Shown one piece after another: positions 28,928 to 34,474 of a stretch of 34,474 nt of DNA; within the stretch, counting starts at the first letter, position 1; each line of letters opens with the position of its first letter. The DNA comes from a virus. The translations under genes and the position numbers were made by a program. The notes beneath the pieces are model-generated. The model was given only the letters and a program-made list of their open reading frames with translations, made no database searches and was not told the origin of the DNA. The stretch covers positions 1 through 34,474 of the IMG/VR virus record IMGVR_UViG_3300025695_000054, one strand, 5' to 3'.

Positions 28928-30105
28928 TAGATTCCATACCTCGCTCTGTGTGCTTCAAAGTTTTGTTTTACTTCTTGGTCTGTAAGTGCTTTGTTATGAC
29001 AATACAAAACAGGGATATCTCCGTTAAAGTACGACTGCTCTCCTCCTTGAGGGGTGTATCCAACGTAGCCATATAAACTTCCATAGTTGACAGTACCTGA
29101 TCTAGATACACTAAACTCTTGTGTACCATTTATATAACCTGACCATGTGTTAGCTTCTCCGTTCCACACCATACAAAAATGATACCAAGTATCGCTGCTT
29201 AAAACAGTCGTGCCATTTTGAAATAGCCAACCACTAGATGGTAGGATATTAAACCGTACTCTGGAATTAGAAATTCGCATAAAATACGGACCGTTCATAG
29301 ATACTATGTTTTGTGTCTGCGCAATATTGTTAGATCTAACCCAAGCACTCCAAGAAAAATTATTATTAATCGGTATACTATTAGAAATATCTAATCTTTG
29401 AGTGCCAGCATTAAAGGTAAATTGCCCTTCAGGAGTATATGAAGGACTTGACGCAGTGATGGTTGCATTGCCTGTTAAGTCTTTTATAGCTTCTGTGTTA
29501 GAACGAGTACCATCCACAAAAGGAGCGTCTACATTTGAATATATTATCTGGAAGTTGTCCAAGTAAAATTCTACCTCCTGACTATTAGAATTTTGACCAA
29601 ATCGCCACCAAGTATTTCCGGCAGCAGTAATTGTGACTTTTCCAGACCAACGTTTCCAACCGTCAGGAAGCTCTGTTATACTCACATCCGAAAGAGTTCC
29701 AGCAGAAGCAGAGCTAGGGTTTTTATAACCATTGGCATAAGTCGATACGCCAGAAGGGTCGCTACCACCTTTTACGTTTATATACTCAAACGATATCCAA
29801 TACACATCGCCTACTTGACTTCCTCCGCTACGTGAAACTTGAAAACCATAATCAGCGTATGGGTTTGATGTAGTAGGTGTGATTGTGCCTTTTATGACGT
29901 CCTTTCTTTTGCCATAACTTACACCAGCTTGGTATGAATAACTTTGAACATGGGCAGACATCCTAGCTAACCCAGAAGAGCAGGTTCTTTGACCTGCTGC
30001 TACTAAATTTTCTACGGGCTTACCTTTCCACGACTTTTTATTTGCCATATCAAACATAAACGCAAGACTATCTGTTACTATTTTTGCTCCGTGTCCTAGA
30101 CTCAT
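28927..30105 (-). CDS. LamG-domain tail protein (392 aa)
   Basis: I chose ATG 30105 (MSLGHGAKIVTDSLAFMFDM). GGAGAG lies seven bases before it and the ATGA overlaps the previous stop. Parts: a short N-terminal region; a carbohydrate-binding-like beta domain (residues about 60-195: YWISFEYINVKGGSDPSG, GWKRWSGKVTITAAGNTWWR, EVEFYLDNFQIIYS); and a C-terminal LamG/concanavalin-like domain (NNFSWSAWVRSNNIAQTQNI, TWYHFCMVWNGEANTWSGYI, LYCHNKALTDQEVKQNFEA). LamG domains in tail proteins bind glycans. An alternative start at 30159 would overlap the previous gene by 58 bp. Confidence 0.8.
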   Translation of the reverse strand: MSLGHGAKIVTDSLAFMFDMANKKSWKGKPVENLVAAGQRTCSSGLARMSAHVQSYSYQAGVSYGKRKDVIKGTITPTTSNPYADYGFQVSRSGGSQVGDVYWISFEYINVKGGSDPSGVSTYANGYKNPSSASAGTLSDVSITELPDGWKRWSGKVTITAAGNTWWRFGQNSNSQEVEFYLDNFQIIYSNVDAPFVDGTRSNTEAIKDLTGNATITASSPSYTPEGQFTFNAGTQRLDISNSIPINNNFSWSAWVRSNNIAQTQNIVSMNGPYFMRISNSRVRFNILPSSGWLFQNGTTVLSSDTWYHFCMVWNGEANTWSGYINGTQEFSVSRSGTVNYGSLYGYVGYTPQGGEQSYFNGDIPVLYCHNKALTDQEVKQNFEAHRARYGI

Positions 30106-30662
30106 TCTTCTCTCCAAACAACAATGTCGCTTATTATGCAAGTGCCGCCTGAAGTACAAGCAAAACCTGCTGCAGGTCCCGCTGGATTAGTACCATTTCT
30201 CCTCCGCTTCATTCTCCATTCTCTGAAACTACCTGTAGCGTGACTTTGGTGAACAAAGTTATCGGAGTTGTTATCACAAGTAAACATTTTAACGGCATAC
30301 TGGCTCAGTTCAAAACAGTTTAAAGGCTTAGAAATGACATCTCCTTGGGAAGGATCCCACGGCATTATGTTATGAGTCCCATTACCATAGCCACTATTAT
30401 TTTCAGCAAAGTCCCAACAAGAAGATCTAAACTCTATTCTAGTTTTCCAAGCGATGTGCGTCCACACAAACGGTATCTTAGAATCGTCTATTATGATGTT
30501 AAACCCAGTAGAACTACAAGAAACATTATTCATTGTACAAGTCCATTGGCCAAACATATCAGGTTTAGTCTTGTAGGAATTTAATGAGCAACTTGTTAAG
30601 TTTACAGAAGATACTTGGGCGCTCGATACTCTGTAACCAGTTTGTCCGTACCCCAATCCCAT
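30102..30662 (-). CDS. Eight-Cys beta-rich tail-associated protein (186 aa)
   Basis: Start at ATG 30662 (MGLGYGQTGYRVSSAQVSSV), with AGGGGA seven bases upstream and a TAATG overlap with the Cys-rich mini-gene. A TTG at 30683 is an alternative. The protein is beta-rich with eight Cys in spaced positions (TSCSLNS, WTCTMNN, VSCSS, SSCWDF, LNCFEL, FTCDNN, FACTSGGTCI), likely four disulfides or metal sites. Basic patch REWRMKRRRNG near residue 150. I cannot name a family. Its place between fibres and glycan-binding proteins fits a receptor-binding or fibre-cap role. Confidence 0.65.
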   Translation of the reverse strand: MGLGYGQTGYRVSSAQVSSVNLTSCSLNSYKTKPDMFGQWTCTMNNVSCSSTGFNIIIDDSKIPFVWTHIAWKTRIEFRSSCWDFAENNSGYGNGTHNIMPWDPSQGDVISKPLNCFELSQYAVKMFTCDNNSDNFVHQSHATGSFREWRMKRRRNGTNPAGPAAGFACTSGGTCIISDIVVWREE

Positions 30663-30844
30663 TACCAATTCCCCTCTGGGCAAGTGTCAGAAGCATATAA
30701 TTTTTTACGTTCGATTAAGCAACCACAAGAAGTACATGTATCGTCGTTTTTATTATATAAAGGGCAGTTGTCACACAACTGCTGCCTTCTTTGCTGTTCT
30801 TCTACGGTTGCTTTAATCTCATCTTCTACTATATTAATTTTCAT
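30662..30844 (-). CDS. 60-aa six-Cys zinc-ribbon-like protein
   Basis: Six cysteines at residues 24, 27, 37, 40, 42 and 55 in the order C-x2-C-PLYN ... C-x2-C-G-C ... C-P-E-G-x-W. This pattern is common in mini-proteins of phage tail-fibre clusters, from memory, and suggests a zinc or metal ribbon. The first 20 residues are a charged helix (VEDEIKATVEEQQRRQQ). It overlaps the large fibre stop as ATGA (30841-30844) and the next start as TAATG. No function known; a small assembly factor or host-directed peptide is possible. Confidence 0.7.
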   Translation of the reverse strand: MKINIVEDEIKATVEEQQRRQQLCDNCPLYNKNDDTCTSCGCLIERKKLYASDTCPEGNW

Positions 30845-33800
30845 TCTACAAACTCCGTTACAAGCTTATCAACATCTTTACGCTCGCCGTACACTACGTA
30901 GAAGCAGTTAACAGTTTCGCCATCAGTGCCTATTGTAACAGAACTAGAGGAAAAGTCTTCTACCCATGTGTGCTGTTTTCCGATAGAAGTAACATCTACA
31001 GTAATAGAGTCTTCATGCACTAGTTCTGACCAGTACTCTGGAAGTTCGATAGTGTTGTCGTCTTTTAGTCTGCCACGTACATATACACCGTTTTCTGGGC
31101 CTTCTAAAGATCCGTAACGAAGTTTATGTCCTTCTTTGGTTGGGTGATCGATAGTAAATGATTTTTGCGTTGCTGTTAGAAGTCCTGTTACGCTAACACC
31201 AGTAAGAGTAGTCTCTAGTTTAGTTGCACCGTTATACCGAAGGTCGACATGACCTCCTAAAGTTCCATATATAAGCCAATTGTTAGAAACGTCATTGTAT
31301 AAACCAAAGCCAATATTATGGTCATGCATTAATACAACTCGGCCGTTGATAGAGTATCCGCCCCAACCATCACGAATAGTATCTGTCTGTACAGTACCAA
31401 AATTTCCTGTCACAGCATCACGTCCTACTCTAAACTCCATAGTAGAATTGTCAGTATAGAAATAAGTACCGTTGTTGTTTTGGTGACGCATTGCCCATGA
31501 ACCGCCTGCATCTAATAATCCGACATTGTTCGCGTTATCGGCGTATAGACTGCCACGGGCAGTACTATTGGTATCTAATATCAATCGAACAGTAGATGCG
31601 TCGCCACCACGGAATATCAAGTCAGAATCGTTACCGTTATCGACGAAACGAACGTTGTCGTTAAAATGAAGTTGGCTAACGTAATCAATACTATGATTAT
31701 TCATATGGACACTTCCGCCCATATTTAAGCGGTATGAGTCAGTACGAGGTTCTGCATTTACACCTAGGTTGCTAGACACTCTCATATTCTGATCAGAGTA
31801 AGTAGTGCCAGAAGTAATTCTTAATCTAGCTGTAGTAGATTGAGCGCGCATTAGATGCAAGTCTTCGTTATAGGATCCTATTAAACCTGTGTCAACACGT
31901 ATTTCTTTATTGATATAGAAGTTACTTCTATCTGTTTCGATGTGACAGTGAGAAGTATTCATCGGACCTATAGATAAGACCCCATCATTTGTTTTAATTT
32001 TAAGGTGGTTAAACCTATCTTGTGTAGCAGAGTTAAGCTCGCCAATAGTTAATACTTTATTTGGACCATCATACTCCAGGCCCATGCCCCCATAACCGTA
32101 TTGGTGGAATTGTATCTGTGGTTTACGTGTATTGGTTCCGTTTGTACCTGACTGTATTTGTATAGCAGTAGAAGCCACAATAGAAGGTTTATGCCAGCCT
32201 GCATTAGTATCGCCTGACCAGTTAGAAACTCCTGTAGCATGGTATTGAGAATAATCGTCTGCGTAATAATCTGCTTCGTCAGTATACCCACCTTTAGCAC
32301 GAATCTGACCATCAACAGCAAGCATACTTCCGGTATGCCCCGTACTTGAGTGCCACTTACCCAATCTCCAACCACCGCTACCAGACCCTCCACTATCAAC
32401 AGCAAAAGTAATACCTCTATCATAAGTAGAAGTACCTTGCATTGTAGTAATTAATAAATCATGGGCTACAGAAGCATCGGCAGATAAACCGCCAGTAAGG
32501 TCTTTAGTGTTAGCAGTTCCCTTGAACCAAGTACCATTACCCGCACCAACCCAAAATTGATTGTGATCTTGAAAATGAAGACTAGTCATACTTCCAAAAC
32601 CTACACTATCCCAAGAAGTACTAGATCCCATGTCTAGTCGTTTTGGAGTGTAATGATCGGTAGATACTCTGCTTAAATAGTTACTGTGGGTATGACTATC
32701 ATTCGCCACTACTGCAGGTACAGATACTGTCCAGTTTCCTGATCCATCTACAGAAGCAGAACCTGACCCTGTTACATCACCTGTAAGAGTAACAGTGTTT
32801 GTGCGAGCTGTAGTCCATTTATCTGCGTTAGGGTGGTAATTGTCCGCAAATACTCTATCCCAACCATTCCAGCCATTTCCTCCATTAGAGCCTCGGAAAT
32901 ACATACGGTTGCCGCCTGCAAATGCGGACAAAGCAACTTGACTACCTCTTACGCTATCACCTTGCTGTATTAAAGACCAATTATATACACCTGTAGCAGG
33001 AGGGTTAGAGGCACTTGACTCTACTCTAGCAATAAAACTTTCATTACTACCATAGTTATATGTGTTCCAGTCAGTACCTGTATTTATGTAATCACTATGA
33101 GTGTACCTGCCGTCAAGATCTACAGTATTACCATTACTAATAGATAACTGTCCCGTACTACCATTCCAAGAAAGGGTCTGGTTATCAGTTTCAGACGTTA
33201 AGTACCTACCATCTAGGTCTACAGTTAAATCAGCTAGTGACCCCGTTCGGCCTATAGTTAAAATACCGTTTGAAGTGTTAAATCCTACAGAATCTACATA
33301 GTTATCAGTGTCTACATAATTTGATACTTGTAAGTAATCACTAGGATTAAAATTTCCTGAATGCCAGATAGACTTCCAAGAACCAAATCCTGTACTGTTT
33401 CTAATTCTAAACTTAGGACCTGAGTTTATATCTGCTTCAAAAACTAGTTGGGCTCTATACCCTGTAGCCCGTAATCCTACTTCAAAACCGCCATTGTAGT
33501 TAGACCCTGATCTATTGGCTGCTTGAAAATTAGACACAAAAGGCCTAAATCTAGTGTCAGATACACTAGGTACAGAATTTAAGTCAGTTATATTAGAGAC
33601 GTCAAAATAGGTATGGTTATGGCTATCGTTAGCTACTGCAGTAGATACGTTTACTGTCCAGTTACCTGTACCGTCTACACTTGCAGACCCCGTACCTGTA
33701 ACGTCACCTGAAAGTGCTACTGTGTTAGTCCTGGCAGTTGTCCATTTATCAGCATTTGGGTGGTAGCCATCATGAAATACTTTATATGAAGTGCCGCCGT

Positions 33801-34474
33801 TATACCTATAATTGAGTCCTGTGCCGCCATCCCATAGTCTATGTTTTTCAGTTCCGTTGTGGTATTTCCATACAATATCACCTGCGTCTTCGTTAGACCC
33901 CGCTAAAAAGTTTAAGTCCGTAGCTCCAGAAAGAGTTAAAGCGCCGGTCATAGTATCGCCAGTAACGTTTACATAACGGCTATCAGAGTCACTTGTATTG
34001 TAGTAACGACCATCAAGATCTACGGTCGCACCCGCACGACCTACACCTGATAACGTTAATACACCACTACTGGTATTAAAACTAGCGGCGTTAATATAAT
34101 CAACTGAGTTATCAATCGGAGGGGGATTAGTAATATTAGAGTAATCAATAGAACCATGAAAAGAGCTAGCATGTACTTGCCCAGAAGAAGTAAATCTAAC
34201 TTTAGTTCCGGCTACATTATGGTCGTTTCCAGTACCAAAATTAAAACGTAAATCTGGAGATGCTCCTGTGGTTCGTGCGATAGACCAAGAGTTTACAAAA
34301 CTGCTAGTACTGCCTTCTCTTAGGTTAATGGCAGAGCCCCAAGTACCTCCGTTAGTACTTGTAATATCTAGGTGTGCATCAACATCTTCGATCATCATAT
34401 CTGCGTAAGAGCTATAACCTGCACCGGTATTTGACTTACTTATAGTGATATTGCTAGAAGTACTGTTTCCTCTA
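30841..34474 (-). CDS. Large tail fibre, N-terminus cut by window edge
   Basis: The frame stays open from the right edge to the stop at 30841. The first in-frame ATG (34398) is probably internal: the 25 upstream residues (RGNSTSSNITISKSNTGAGY...) continue the same pattern. Repeats include YHPNADKWTTARTNTVALSG, its second copy later in the chain, and RYVNVTGDTMTGALTLSG, shared with the S74 fibre. Pyocin-knob-like blocks follow, such as GPKFRIRNSTGFGSWKSIWH. The C-terminal 120 residues have TKEGHKLRYGSLEGPENGVY, then VRGRLKDDNTIELPEYWSEL and CFYVVYGERKDVDKLVTE. This last domain is, from memory, a typical distal domain of cyanophage and other marine phage fibres. No S74 chaperone is present here. 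Receptor-binding role inferred. Confidence 0.85.
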   Translation of the reverse strand, partial: RGNSTSSNITISKSNTGAGYSSYADMMIEDVDAHLDITSTNGGTWGSAINLREGSTSSFVNSWSIARTTGASPDLRFNFGTGNDHNVAGTKVRFTSSGQVHASSFHGSIDYSNITNPPPIDNSVDYINAASFNTSSGVLTLSGVGRAGATVDLDGRYYNTSDSDSRYVNVTGDTMTGALTLSGATDLNFLAGSNEDAGDIVWKYHNGTEKHRLWDGGTGLNYRYNGGTSYKVFHDGYHPNADKWTTARTNTVALSGDVTGTGSASVDGTGNWTVNVSTAVANDSHNHTYFDVSNITDLNSVPSVSDTRFRPFVSNFQAANRSGSNYNGGFEVGLRATGYRAQLVFEADINSGPKFRIRNSTGFGSWKSIWHSGNFNPSDYLQVSNYVDTDNYVDSVGFNTSNGILTIGRTGSLADLTVDLDGRYLTSETDNQTLSWNGSTGQLSISNGNTVDLDGRYTHSDYINTGTDWNTYNYGSNESFIARVESSASNPPATGVYNWSLIQQGDSVRGSQVALSAFAGGNRMYFRGSNGGNGWNGWDRVFADNYHPNADKWTTARTNTVTLTGDVTGSGSASVDGSGNWTVSVPAVVANDSHTHSNYLSRVSTDHYTPKRLDMGSSTSWDSVGFGSMTSLHFQDHNQFWVGAGNGTWFKGTANTKDLTGGLSADASVAHDLLITTMQGTSTYDRGITFAVDSGGSGSGGWRLGKWHSSTGHTGSMLAVDGQIRAKGGYTDEADYYADDYSQYHATGVSNWSGDTNAGWHKPSIVASTAIQIQSGTNGTNTRKPQIQFHQYGYGGMGLEYDGPNKVLTIGELNSATQDRFNHLKIKTNDGVLSIGPMNTSHCHIETDRSNFYINKEIRVDTGLIGSYNEDLHLMRAQSTTARLRITSGTTYSDQNMRVSSNLGVNAEPRTDSYRLNMGGSVHMNNHSIDYVSQLHFNDNVRFVDNGNDSDLIFRGGDASTVRLILDTNSTARGSLYADNANNVGLLDAGGSWAMRHQNNNGTYFYTDNSTMEFRVGRDAVTGNFGTVQTDTIRDGWGGYSINGRVVLMHDHNIGFGLYNDVSNNWLIYGTLGGHVDLRYNGATKLETTLTGVSVTGLLTATQKSFTIDHPTKEGHKLRYGSLEGPENGVYVRGRLKDDNTIELPEYWSELVHEDSITVDVTSIGKQHTWVEDFSSSSVTIGTDGETVNCFYVVYGERKDVDKLVTEFVE

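Noticed and set aside
34396-34398. Start of the large fibre at the ATG near the right edge
   Set aside because: The frame continues to the window edge with sequence of the same type, so the true start is most likely outside.
1-34474. Diversity-generating retroelement for the tail fibres
   Set aside because: No reverse transcriptase or template repeat was seen in the window; the repeats between fibres are ordinary module copies.
1-34474. tRNA genes, insertion sequences, integrase or att sites
   Set aside because: None could be found by eye; the window is almost fully coding with phage structural genes.

Overview
The window is an internal piece of a tailed-phage genome. Every gene but one lies on the minus strand, and there is no intergenic gap longer than about 150 bp. 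Both ends cut through long minus-strand tail genes. The host is probably a Gram-negative bacterium: there is an i-spanin/o-spanin pair, a T4-lysozyme-type endolysin and many signal peptides. The AT-rich sequence, good Shine-Dalgarno sites and sigma70-like promoters fit a phage of marine bacteria. Several small proteins match, from memory, families common in marine phages, but the marine assignment is inference. No terminase, tape measure, tail-tube or replication gene is visible, so tail morphology cannot be decided. The capsid protein looks like the N4-gp56 family and the portal is large (663 aa).

Layout in the direction of transcription (right to left). (1) 34474-24856: a receptor-binding block with a large fibre cut by the window edge, a Cys-rich mini-protein, three beta-rich or carbohydrate-binding-like proteins, a 59-aa gene and an 887-aa fibre with a self-cleaving S74 chaperone. 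It ends at a bidirectional terminator (24808-24837). (2) 24567-24791: the only plus-strand gene, a DUF6447-like 74-aa protein, whose promoter overlaps the divergent promoter of the next operon. (3) 24466-19337: eleven consecutive envelope-directed proteins. These are i-spanin, o-spanin, lysozyme, five signal-peptide proteins with paired cysteines, an EF-hand two-TM holin candidate and two TM/coiled-coil proteins. (4) 19289-14152: portal followed by a run of very small, often Lys-rich proteins and a double-LysM protein. (5) 14048-10259: an assembly-type small protein, acidic scaffold, major capsid protein, a separately promoted and terminated HeH/LEM-like protein, and a small beta protein. (6) 10269-1: a 1917-aa modular J-like tail protein, a GT-A glycosyltransferase, a small GVPW-ending protein and a giant Ig/PKD-like repeat protein cut by the left edge.

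Genes are tightly packed. At least ten junctions are ATGA or TAATG stop/start overlaps, so translational coupling is likely. Three genes shorter than 60 codons (at 14152, 14762 and 16370) and one overlapping small gene (27828) were recovered by reading the minus strand directly. Several annotated starts were moved to an ATG with a better Shine-Dalgarno site (capsid, portal, the J-like protein, the LamG protein and the 186-aa protein). The most interesting part is the envelope block (3), followed by the overlapping divergent promoters and a GLA-type short motif that recurs in the small head-region proteins.
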